A DNA stretch of 7,108 bases from an uncultured Verrucomicrobiota bacterium. GTDB lineage: Bacteria; Verrucomicrobiota; Kiritimatiellia; RFP12; UBA3636. A program made the position numbers and the translations under genes. Below are positions 1-6,068 of the stretch, in pieces; position 1 is the stretch's first letter, and each line of letters begins with the position of its first letter. A model generated the notes under the pieces. The model was not told the DNA's origin. It did no database searches and was given only the letters and a program-made list of their open reading frames with translations. The stretch covers positions 1 through 7,108 of the forward strand of contig CAMNDA010000347.1 in assembly GCA_946534745.1 (NCBI GenBank). Reading direction: 5' to 3'.

Positions 1-220
1 CCCGCCAGTCGGCCGCGGCGAGGTCGTCGCAGGCGAAGCAGGTGTGGTACGCCGCCTTGCGGTCCACGTGGTGAACGATCTCGACCTGCCCGTCCGCGAC
101 GGAGATCGAGCGGGCGGGGCACGGGCGCGGCACCTCGGCCCGCGCCGCGGCGCCGGCGGCGAGGGCGGCCGCGGCGGCGATGCCGCGGAGGGAGGACGGA
201 GGAACGGAACGGATCTGCAT
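1..220 (-). CDS. Exported protein of unknown function, 5' part only
   Basis: The minus-strand frame starting with the ATG at 220 stays open to the window edge, giving 73 codons of an incomplete gene. The N-terminus has a typical Sec signal peptide: Arg4 and Arg12, then a run of Ala, Leu and Gly from about residue 13 to 24, with a likely cleavage site near Ala-Arg-Ala|Glu (about residue 28). The mature part visible reads as soluble and carries a CxxC pair (Thr-Cys-Phe-Ala-Cys) near residues 61-64, after a His-His-Val-Asp stretch. CxxC could bind metal or form a disulfide, but too little is present to assign a family. A good promoter lies just upstream and fixes this start, although no Shine-Dalgarno is present. 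It is divergent from the large surface protein gene at 450. I do not recognise the protein. The high-GC opposite-strand frame over the same bases has neither promoter nor signal peptide. Confidence 0.68.
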   Translation of the reverse strand, partial: MQIRSVPPSSLRGIAAAAALAAGAAARAEVPRPCPARSISVADGQVEIVHHVDRKAAYHTCFACDDLAAADWR

Positions 221-231
221 GGGGAATCCGG

Positions 232-260
232 ATTCTAGCCCTTTCCGCCCGCTCCCGCAA
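232..260 (-). promoter_or_regulatory. Sigma70-type promoter of the leftmost minus-strand gene
   Basis: Read on the minus strand, the -35 box is TTGCGG (260-255), the spacer is 17 bp and the -10 box is TAGAAT (237-232). Only 11 bases separate the -10 box from the ATG at 220. A start about 7 bases after the -10 box leaves a leader of roughly 5 bases with no ribosome binding site. The same TTGCG/TAGAAT pairing recurs twice more in the window, which strengthens the call. Confidence 0.7.
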
Positions 261-308
261 GCGCCGATGAGCTGGGAGACTCGCCAATCGCCCAAGCCGC
301 GGAACGGG

Positions 309-337
309 TTGCGCTTCGTGCGCATTTGGTGTAGAAT
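309..337 (+). promoter_or_regulatory. Sigma70-type promoter of the large surface protein gene
   Basis: TTGCGC at 309-314, a 17-bp spacer and TAGAAT at 332-337 form a well-spaced promoter. Transcription should start near 344, giving a leader of about 105 bases before the ATG at 450. The leader may fold: TTGCCG at 341-346 can pair with CGGCAA at 400-405, and GATCG at 374-378 with CGATC at 390-394. The pairing is suggestive only; I see no known riboswitch. Confidence 0.72.
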
Positions 338-436
338 ACGTTGCCGTTGACTTCGTTCGCGCTCGCCGTTCCCGATCGCCCTTTTCGAACGATCTTCTGC
401 GGCAAGCGACCATCGAACCGCTGGACCGCTTCGCCA

Positions 437-443
437 GAAAGGA
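437..443 (+). promoter_or_regulatory. Ribosome binding site for the 450-3974 gene
   Basis: GAAAGGA lies 6 bases before the ATG at 450. It supports this start, which also begins a clean signal peptide, over a TTG-initiated frame at 341 that is a shifted shadow. Confidence 0.7.
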
Positions 444-449
444 TTTCCG

Positions 450-3400
450 ATGAAAAATCATGCACTCCTCATCGTGCTCGTCTGCGTGCTTTCGCACTCC
501 CTTCCCGCCCGTGGCGGCACGGTCTACCGTCCCGGCCTGTGGCAGGCGTCGCTGTCGGGCGCGGGCAACTGGACGGGCGACATTCCGTCCGCCTCGAACG
601 CGGAGCGCGCCCCCGGGACCATGATGGCGGAGATCACGGGGAGCACGAACAACCCGATCACCGGCACCACGTGCTCGTGGGGCGACAACAAGACGTGGGG
701 CTACGCCGGGCAGATGTACATGCGCGCCGGCGTCACCTACCACTTCTACAAGTTCGTCGACGACAACGGCAACTACGTCGTGGACGGGACGACCATCCTG
801 CAGAACCACACGAGCTACAATTCGTTCGCCCACTGCACCCACACGCCCACGACGAGCGGCTGGAAGGATGTCGACCTGCGCTTCGGCAACGGCTCCGGCG
901 GCGCCGGCCGCTCCGGGCTCTTCGGCGCCGGGTGGAACACCAACGGGGTCTCCGCGAACCAGCTGTCCGGCTGGAGGCACATCGCCGACCCCGGCGACTG
1001 CACGCTGCTCCGCGTCCCGACCGACGAATCGTTCTCGAGCGCGGACCTGACCCGCATGATGATCGGCCCGTCGGGGCTGACGGTCGTCCTCTCCCACCAG
1101 GAGCTGCCGTCGGGGGCCACGCTCTACGCCGTTCTGGATTCCGCGGACCGCGGCACGGACCTCCTGGAGGACTGGGCCACCGTCGTGAATCTCGGCCCCG
1201 TCTCGCCCGCGGCCGGCGAATCGTTCCATCTGGTCCCCGGCGCCGCGGCGCCGGGCTTCCTCCGCCTCGTGCTGGTCTCGCCGGGGCTTTCGGCCGGCTC
1301 CTTCGTCGAGTGGCTCGATCCCGTCGACCTTTCGTCGGTCGCGACGGACGGGCCCCTGACCGTCGGCGCGACGATCGCGACGGACTACGACGCCATCGAC
1401 GTTTCGGTCATCGTCCCGAGCCTCGGTCCGGCCGAATCCGTCGCGCTCAAGGTTGAGCTGAGCACGACTTCCGACTTCTCCTCGGGGGTCTTGACGAAGA
1501 ACCTTTCCCCGGCCACCGCGGCCGGGGCCACCGCCAGTGTTCACTTCGGTTCCCGCCCCCCCGACACCGCCCATTGGGTGCGCGTCACGGCGACCCCCGA
1601 TGTCGGGGATCCGATCGTGAAGGTTTACGAGATAGCGACGAAGCACCCGGGCCCCGTCTTCTCCGCGTCCGTCGATACGGGCCACATCGCTTCGCAAATC
1701 TCCCTTTCGTTCACCAGCCCGGGATTCGGAGCCTCGGTCACCAAGATCACGGTCCAGGCGGCGACCTCCGCCACTTTCAGCTATCCCGAAGCGTCCAGGG
1801 TCTTCCCGGTGAACCTCTCCGCGATGCCGACGAACGTCAACGACATCGTGGTGCCCCGCCTGCCGGTCTCCTCGCCCGTGTACTTCCGCATCATCGCCGA
1901 GAACTCGGGCGGCTACACCAGGACCGTCGATCTGTCGGAATCCCCCGCCATCGCCTCCGGGGACAACGCCTGGTCCGGACTCTCCGAGAACATCGCAGAC
2001 ATGAACGCCTACCTCTACGCGGGGGGGATGCCGTCCGCCGGGAACAAGCTCTTCTTCGCCCTGCCCGCCGGCCTGAGCCCGATCATCGACCAGGACAGGA
2101 CCATGCCGTCGCTGCGATTCACGAGCAAGACGACCGAGGCGGTCGACACGGGCTACCTGGGCGGCTATCACAGCTGCGGGTACGACCTGGCCGGAACCGG
2201 CGTCCTGACCTTCAGCGCGGAAAAGCCCATCCTGCAGGCCTCCAAGGGCACCAACGTCGTGCGGAACCCGATCCTGTTCAGCCGCAACAACAGCCAGACG
2301 GTCTACGTCACCTCCCAGAACGGCCGGCTCGACCTCACGGGCGAGCTGATGCTGCCGGACAACGTGTCGAACACCACGATGCGCGTGAACGGGGATGGCG
2401 GCGAGGTCCACTTCGGAGGCCCCTCGACCGACTTCATGGGAACGCTTTTCCTTGAAACGTCCTTCACGCTGTCGCTCGACCATCCGAACGCCATGACGAA
2501 CGTGAGCCGGATCTTCTTCGACGGCGGCTGGGGATCCTTCACCTATCTGAAGAACAACACCGGCGCGCCCATGACGTTCCCGCGGTGCACGAAGGTGGAA
2601 GCCACCAAGGGGTGGTCGAGCACCCGCGCATGCTTCCGCGGAGCGCCGATGCTCTTCCCCGAGGCGACCCTGATCTGGTATGTTCGCGCCTTCGACGGCA
2701 GCACCTTCGACGCCGACGTCTTCGTGAAGGACCTCGAGGTCGGGAAAAACGACAACGGCGGCGATGCCGGGCTTGACAAGAGGGGGACCGGAACGCTCGC
2801 CGTCTCGGGCACGACGAGCTGGAGCGCGCAGAACGTCAAGCACTACATTCGGCTCCGCGGTGGGTGCTTCTGGCCGCAAACCACGGCCGGGCTTCCTCCG
2901 AGCGGCGAATTCTACGTCCCCGTCAAGAACGAATACGGCACGCTCGGCCTGAGCGGCGACTACAGCCCGATGCTCGACGGCTCGTCGACGCCGCGCGTCT
3001 TCCAGGAGACCTCCGAGTCCGTCTGGGGCTTCACGGGCTTCGGCGGCGACCGCACCGTCTGCTGGAACGGCGACCCGACGCTCAATCTTACCAATACGAC
3101 GAGCCACAACGTGTCGACCAAGCTCGCCAGTTCCACCGAGAACAGCGTCGGAAAGACCTACAACACCTACTACGCCTACCCCTCGCGGCTCATGTTCGGC
3201 AACCGCTCGGAGTTCGCCGACGGCACCGTGATCTTCCGCAACCCGATCCGGTACGAACTCGGGCAGAACTGGGACACGGCGACCTACTTCGAAAGCACGA
3301 ACCACGTCGTCGCCGCCCGCATGCGCGGCTCGCTGCGGCTTGGCAACCGCGACAAGACGTGGACCTTCTCCGGCCGCAACTTCGGCGGCTACCTCGCGCT

Positions 3401-3974
3401 CGAGGCGGAGAACACGGACTTCACGGGCCGGGTGAGCGTCTCCGAGAAGGGCAACCTCCTCGTAAACTCGAACCTCGTCGCGCGCTCCGCCACGGTGCAG
3501 AGCGGCTCCGGTCTCGGCGGCACGGGCTCGCTCTCGACCGAGGACGGCACGACGGTGAAGAGCGGCGGCGCGCTCTTCGGCGGCGAGTGGAACAAGGGCG
3601 GGACGCTCGATCTCGCCGGCGCTCTCACGCTGGAGGGCGGTTCCGCGCTGCGCGCCGAGGTCGGCGCGTCGAGCGACCGGATCGGATGCGCCAAGCTCGC
3701 CGCCGGCTCCACGCTCAAGCTCACCGCGCCCGTCTACGTGGACGTCGACACCGATCCCCGCGTCTCCCCCGTCCGCGGCGTGTCCTGCAAGATCCTCGAC
3801 TGGAGCGAGGCCTCCTTCGACTCCGGCTCCGCGCCGAAGCGCGAGGATTTCGTGGCGCGCCCCGAAAGCAACTCCGACATCCGGAGCATATACGTCGTCG
3901 TCCGCGACGACGGCCTCTACGTGAACTACATCTCGGTCCGCTGCCCGCCGTCGACCATCATGATTCTCCGATAG
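450..3974 (+). CDS. Large secreted PA14-like / autotransporter-type repeat surface protein
   Basis: This is a complete 1174-residue protein. Residues 1-22 are a Sec signal peptide (Lys2, hydrophobic 5-14, likely cleavage after Ala-Arg-Gly). About residues 80-190 resemble a PA14-type domain: Trp-Gly-Tyr-Ala-Gly-Gln-Met-Tyr, then Ala-Gly-Val-Thr-Tyr-His-Phe, an Asp-Asp pair and a Val-Asp-Gly-Thr strand. Cys75, Cys129 and Cys184 could form one disulfide. About 300-395 and 400-500 look like two fibronectin/Ig-type beta domains. From about 500 to the end the sequence is beta-rich, with motifs typical of autotransporter-associated strand repeats: Lys-Arg-Gly-Thr-Gly-Thr-Leu-Ala-Val-Ser-Gly near 778, and Asn-Thr-Asp-Phe-Thr-Gly-Arg-Val near 990 followed by Gly-Leu-Gly-Gly-Thr-Gly-Ser-Leu near 1025. 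Such repeats usually fold as beta-helices. No outer-membrane barrel, PEP-CTERM or sortase signal is visible, so surface attachment is unexplained. The role is probably adhesive or carbohydrate-binding, by inference. It has its own promoter and ribosome binding site. The gene call is certain; the domain calls are by eye. Confidence 0.9.
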   Translation: MKNHALLIVLVCVLSHSLPARGGTVYRPGLWQASLSGAGNWTGDIPSASNAERAPGTMMAEITGSTNNPITGTTCSWGDNKTWGYAGQMYMRAGVTYHFYKFVDDNGNYVVDGTTILQNHTSYNSFAHCTHTPTTSGWKDVDLRFGNGSGGAGRSGLFGAGWNTNGVSANQLSGWRHIADPGDCTLLRVPTDESFSSADLTRMMIGPSGLTVVLSHQELPSGATLYAVLDSADRGTDLLEDWATVVNLGPVSPAAGESFHLVPGAAAPGFLRLVLVSPGLSAGSFVEWLDPVDLSSVATDGPLTVGATIATDYDAIDVSVIVPSLGPAESVALKVELSTTSDFSSGVLTKNLSPATAAGATASVHFGSRPPDTAHWVRVTATPDVGDPIVKVYEIATKHPGPVFSASVDTGHIASQISLSFTSPGFGASVTKITVQAATSATFSYPEASRVFPVNLSAMPTNVNDIVVPRLPVSSPVYFRIIAENSGGYTRTVDLSESPAIASGDNAWSGLSENIADMNAYLYAGGMPSAGNKLFFALPAGLSPIIDQDRTMPSLRFTSKTTEAVDTGYLGGYHSCGYDLAGTGVLTFSAEKPILQASKGTNVVRNPILFSRNNSQTVYVTSQNGRLDLTGELMLPDNVSNTTMRVNGDGGEVHFGGPSTDFMGTLFLETSFTLSLDHPNAMTNVSRIFFDGGWGSFTYLKNNTGAPMTFPRCTKVEATKGWSSTRACFRGAPMLFPEATLIWYVRAFDGSTFDADVFVKDLEVGKNDNGGDAGLDKRGTGTLAVSGTTSWSAQNVKHYIRLRGGCFWPQTTAGLPPSGEFYVPVKNEYGTLGLSGDYSPMLDGSSTPRVFQETSESVWGFTGFGGDRTVCWNGDPTLNLTNTTSHNVSTKLASSTENSVGKTYNTYYAYPSRLMFGNRSEFADGTVIFRNPIRYELGQNWDTATYFESTNHVVAARMRGSLRLGNRDKTWTFSGRNFGGYLALEAENTDFTGRVSVSEKGNLLVNSNLVARSATVQSGSGLGGTGSLSTEDGTTVKSGGALFGGEWNKGGTLDLAGALTLEGGSALRAEVGASSDRIGCAKLAAGSTLKLTAPVYVDVDTDPRVSPVRGVSCKILDWSEASFDSGSAPKREDFVARPESNSDIRSIYVVVRDDGLYVNYISVRCPPSTIMILR

Positions 3975-4003
3975 AGTCCCCTCGGCGCACGTGGCGGCCT
4001 TAT

Positions 4004-4025
4004 GGCCCGCGCGATCACGCGGGCC
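4004..4025. terminator. GC-rich hairpin at the convergent junction, possible terminator
   Basis: GGCCCGCG (4004-4011) and CGCGGGCC (4018-4025) form a perfect 8-bp stem with a 6-base loop. It lies 30 bases after the stop of the 450-3974 gene and 54 bases beyond the end of the facing deacetylase gene. It has no T-run on either side, so it is not a classical intrinsic terminator. It could still stop or stabilise either transcript. Confidence 0.4.
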
Positions 4026-4029
4026 CGAC

Positions 4030-4075
4030 CCCCTCAGGCTCGCTTCGCGCTCGCCAGCTCCCCCACGGGGGAGCC
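4030..4075. repeat. REP-like palindromic intergenic element
   Basis: The core is a perfect palindrome, GCTCCCCC (4057-4064) and GGGGGAGC (4067-4074), with only AC between the arms. It is preceded by CCCTCAGG (4031-4038) and a weak CGC-TTC-GCG mini-hairpin (4041-4049). The order CTCAG, small TTCG hairpin, CAGCTCCC...GGGAGC matches, from memory, a family of short palindromic repeats scattered between genes in gut bacteria. It ends 4 bases before the deacetylase stop, so it may also act as its terminator. Only one copy is in the window, so repeat status is unproven here. Confidence 0.45.
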
Positions 4076-4078
4076 GGG

Positions 4079-5893
4079 CTACGGGGCGCGGAAGGCCGCC
4101 CCGGGGGCGAGGAGGATCTCGCGGCCGCCGAGGCGGAGGAAGAGCGGGATCGCGGTCGGGTTCTCGAGGATGCGGCCGTCGAGCGAGCCGCGCAACGCGC
4201 GGAAGGCGAGGACGTAGCGGCAGATTTCAATGTTCGTCGCGCGCCAGACGCCGTCGCGGCCGTCGAACTTCGCGCAGAGCGCCTCGAAGCGGGCCCAGTC
4301 CTCCTCGGAGCCGAACTCGAACGAGTGGCCCCAGACGTAGAAGAGCGCGGGCTCCGCCGCGGCGGCGTCCGGCGGCGCGGCGAGGAAGCGGTCCGCGAGC
4401 GCCTCGGCGTCCTCGGCGCGGTGGTGCGTCGTGGGATGCCAGTCGAGGAAGTCCTCCGGGACGGCGAAGTCCCCGCGCGGCGCGACGACGCGGGCGTGCA
4501 CGATCCCCGCGGCGCGCAGCGCCGCGTCGGCCGCCGGGCCCTTGGAGTGCCCGCCGCAGGGGTACGCGGAGCCCTCGACCGGATGGCCGGCGAGCGCCTC
4601 GAGCGCGAGGCGGTCGCGCGCGATGTCGAGCGCGGCGACGGCGGGGAGCGTCGCGTTCCACGACTCGTGGCGGAGTCCGTGCACCGCCACCTCGTGCCCC
4701 GCGTAGAGCGAGGCGACCTCGCGGGCGCGGACGTTCCACGCGTCGGGCGCCGCGCCGTCGGCCGCAAGCTTGCCGGAGTTGAGGTTGAACGTCCCGCGCA
4801 GGCCGTGCGCCGAGAGCAGCGCGACGAGGCGGCGGTCGTTGCGCATACCGTCGTCCCACGAGAACGTGACCGCCTTCTCGCGGAAGCCCGGCCAGCACAG
4901 GACCGGCCTCCCGGCCGGTCCGGAATGCTGAATGCCGAATGCTGAATGCTGAATGTCCGCGGCATCGGCCTTGTTCCCGTCTTCCCCGTGTTTCCCGGTC
5001 GAAAGGATCCGGACGACCGGATCGGGGTGGGGCGGGGCGGAGGACGATTCCGCCGTGCCGAGGGTTTTGAGGTCGAGCGCCTGGCCGGGCGCGAGCGTGA
5101 CCGCGACCGCGCCCTCGCCGCCGCCGTGGTCGGGGCCCAGCGTGGCGTGGACGGTCGTGGCGGAGAGGTTGCGGACGACGGAGCCGTCGAGCGTCGAGAC
5201 CACCGCCTGGCACGCGGTCCAGTAGTCGACGAGCTCGAGGTTCGTGCAGTACCAGACGCCCTCTCGGCCGCCGAGCGCGGAGCAAAGCGCCTCGAGGTCG
5301 TCCCAGCGGTCTTCGAACTCGTAGCCGTGGCCCCAGACCGAAAGGACCGAAAGCGTGCCGCCCCAGCCGTCGCGCCCGAGCGCGCCCTCGACGTGCGGCA
5401 GGACGTGGCGCTCGTGCGCGACCTGCGTCCAGCGCAGGAAGTCCGGCACCGGCCAGAGGGAGGAATGCGACTCGCGGGCCGTCCGCGCGTAGGCCAGCCC
5501 CGCCTCGCGCATGGCGTCGACGGCGGCGTCGCCGTGGGCGCCGTAGGGCGATGCGAAGCCGCGGACGGGCCGCCCGAGCAGGTCCTCCAGCGCGGCGCGG
5601 CCGTCGCGGATCTCGGCGAGGCGGCGGAAGGGGTCCAGGGCGTCGAGGTTGCGGTGGAGCCAGCCGTGGGAGGCGATCTCGTGGCCCGCGTAGAGCGAGG
5701 CGACCTCGTCGCGCGAGACGACGCCGTCGCGCCCGAAGCGCCCGGGGACGAGGTTGAACGTGGCCTTGAGGCCGTGGCGGTTGAAGGCCTCGACGAGGCG
5801 GCGGTCGTGGACCGTGCCGTCGTCGAACGAGAGCGTGACGGCGCGGCGCGCGCCGCCGGGGAAGGTGAAGTAGAGCCGGTTGTCGGTGTCCAT
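4079..5893 (-). CDS. Tandem two-domain CE4 polysaccharide deacetylase
   Basis: This 604-residue protein holds two full NodB-homology (carbohydrate esterase 4) units. These are metal-dependent enzymes that remove acetyl groups from polysaccharides. Unit 1 (about 1-275) has Ser-Phe-Asp24-Asp25-Gly (catalytic base and metal ligand), metal-binding His76 and His80 in SHGWLH, Ser-Pro-Tyr-Gly at 115-118 and Trp-Gly-His189 in WGHGYEFE. Unit 2 (about 328-604) has Ser-Trp-Asp347-Asp348-Gly, His405 and His409 in VHGLRH, Ala-Tyr-Pro-Cys-Gly at 443-447 and Trp-Gly-His523 in WGHSFEFG. Both end in the same Thr-Asn-(Leu/Ile)-Glu segment and a short beta tail with Leu-Ala-Pro-Gly. The linker is about residues 277-327. 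The ATG at 5893 is chosen because unit 2 aligns to it and a promoter sits 7 bases upstream; the frame is open to 6247 but would then overlap the next gene. There is no signal peptide, so a cytoplasmic location or non-Sec export is implied. The substrate is unknown. Confidence 0.9.
   Translation of the reverse strand: MDTDNRLYFTFPGGARRAVTLSFDDGTVHDRRLVEAFNRHGLKATFNLVPGRFGRDGVVSRDEVASLYAGHEIASHGWLHRNLDALDPFRRLAEIRDGRAALEDLLGRPVRGFASPYGAHGDAAVDAMREAGLAYARTARESHSSLWPVPDFLRWTQVAHERHVLPHVEGALGRDGWGGTLSVLSVWGHGYEFEDRWDDLEALCSALGGREGVWYCTNLELVDYWTACQAVVSTLDGSVVRNLSATTVHATLGPDHGGGEGAVAVTLAPGQALDLKTLGTAESSSAPPHPDPVVRILSTGKHGEDGNKADAADIQHSAFGIQHSGPAGRPVLCWPGFREKAVTFSWDDGMRNDRRLVALLSAHGLRGTFNLNSGKLAADGAAPDAWNVRAREVASLYAGHEVAVHGLRHESWNATLPAVAALDIARDRLALEALAGHPVEGSAYPCGGHSKGPAADAALRAAGIVHARVVAPRGDFAVPEDFLDWHPTTHHRAEDAEALADRFLAAPPDAAAAEPALFYVWGHSFEFGSEEDWARFEALCAKFDGRDGVWRATNIEICRYVLAFRALRGSLDGRILENPTAIPLFLRLGGREILLAPGAAFRAP
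4900..4921. repeat. Perfect palindrome inside the deacetylase linker
   Basis: GGACCGGCC (4900-4908) and GGCCGGTCC (4913-4921) form a perfect 9-bp stem with a TCCC loop on the plus strand. It is separated by a single base from the heptamer repeat array and encodes about residues 325-331 of the deacetylase, where the second unit begins. A hairpin this stable inside coding DNA is unusual and fits an intergenic origin. Confidence 0.75.
4923..4957. repeat. Heptamer microsatellite (GAATGCT, five units) in the linker
   Basis: Five 7-base units lie head to tail: GAATGCT 4923-4929, GAATGCC 4930-4936, GAATGCT 4937-4943, GAATGCT 4944-4950 and GAATGTC 4951-4957 (last unit imperfect). On the minus strand this is ATTCAGC repeated, translated as Ile-Gln-His-Ser-Ala-Phe-Gly-Ile-Gln-His-Ser in the deacetylase. 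Because 7 is not a multiple of 3, gain or loss of one unit would frameshift everything after unit 1. I recall such ATTCAGC arrays as dispersed repeats in Verrucomicrobia-type genomes. Confidence 0.85.
5006..5023. repeat. Second perfect hairpin in the deacetylase linker
   Basis: GATCCGG (5006-5012) and CCGGATC (5017-5023) form a perfect 7-bp stem with a 4-base loop. Read in the direction of the deacetylase mRNA, the stem is followed by CTTTC, so it resembles a decayed terminator about 50 bases after the end of the first deacetylase unit. Confidence 0.6.
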
Positions 5894-5900
5894 GGCGCGG

Positions 5901-5930
5901 ATTCTACGCCCGCGCCCGCCTCGCGCGCAA
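5901..5930 (-). promoter_or_regulatory. Promoter of the deacetylase gene, probably leaderless
   Basis: Read on the minus strand: -35 TTGCGC (5930-5925), an 18-bp spacer and -10 TAGAAT (5906-5901). Only 7 bases lie between the -10 box and the ATG at 5893, so transcription should start at or next to the A of the start codon. No Shine-Dalgarno fits. This placement is the main reason for rejecting longer versions of the gene. Confidence 0.7.
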
Positions 5931-5952
5931 GCGCGACGCGGCGCGGCGCGCG

Positions 5953-5981
5953 TTGACGCGCGCGAGGGACCCGCGTATAAT
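5953..5981 (+). promoter_or_regulatory. Near-consensus sigma70 promoter of the glycine-rich protein gene
   Basis: TTGACG at 5953-5958, a 17-bp spacer and a perfect TATAAT at 5976-5981. This is the strongest promoter in the window and stands out in very GC-rich DNA. Its -35 box lies 22 bases from the -35 box of the divergent deacetylase promoter, so a regulator bound between them could affect both. The start is expected near 5988, giving a leader of about 80 bases. Confidence 0.82.
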
Positions 5982-5991
5982 GCCGCGGCGT

Positions 5992-6034
5992 CCCCGTCCG
6001 TCCCGAACGGCGGGGCGGGGTCCGGAAACCGGAC
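5992..6034 (+). other. Two consecutive stem-loops in the 5' leader of the glycine-rich gene
   Basis: The first stem pairs CCCCG (5992-5996) with CGGGG (6011-6015) and CCG (5998-6000) with CGG (6008-6010), with one bulged T. The second is perfect: GTCCGG (6020-6025), loop AAA, CCGGAC (6029-6034). They begin at the predicted transcript start and end about 20 bases before the ribosome binding site. They may protect the mRNA 5' end. No known riboswitch class is recognised. Confidence 0.4.
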
Positions 6035-6055
6035 TCCGGCCGGCTGACTTTTCAA

Positions 6056-6061
6056 AAGGAG
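6056..6061 (+). promoter_or_regulatory. Ribosome binding site of the glycine-rich protein gene
   Basis: AAGGAG lies 7 bases before the ATG at 6069. It is a strong Shine-Dalgarno match and sets the start of a reading frame that runs off the right edge. Confidence 0.85.
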
Positions 6062-6068
6062 ACGCTCC

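Noticed and set aside
44..238. Small plus-strand frame of 64 codons at the left edge.
   Set aside because: Antisense of a minus-strand frame with a clear signal peptide and promoter; its own translation is Arg/Gly-rich without features.
450..485. Possible lipoprotein signal because of Cys12 in the large protein.
   Set aside because: Cys12 lies inside the hydrophobic core after Val-Leu-Val, without a small residue before it, and is followed by more hydrophobic sequence and a better signal peptidase I site near residue 22.
341..1456. Plus-strand frame of 371 codons beginning with TTG at 341.
   Set aside because: Shifted frame over the signal peptide and PA14-like region of the real gene; Arg/His/Gly-rich with no motif.
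2864..4945. Long plus-strand frame of 693 codons across the end of the surface protein gene and into the deacetylase.
   Set aside because: Arg-rich, low-complexity translation typical of a shifted frame in high-GC DNA. It overlaps two well-supported genes and crosses their convergent junction, with no family motif.
4923..4957. Heptamer units considered as a CRISPR array or iteron origin.
   Set aside because: The units are contiguous with no spacers and lie inside a coding frame; there is no AT-rich region or replication gene nearby.
4015..4965. Minus-strand frame starting in the heptamer repeat (Phe-Ser-Ile-Gln-His-Ser) as a separate second deacetylase gene.
   Set aside because: It is out of frame with the CE4 motifs and becomes Arg/Ser/Thr-rich. 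The CE4 unit is read in the frame continuous with unit 1.
4946..5956. Plus-strand frame of 336 codons opposite the first deacetylase unit.
   Set aside because: It is the antisense shadow of a CE4 domain with all its motifs; the translation is an Arg/Val/Glu/Ala-rich stretch without motifs, promoter or ribosome binding site.
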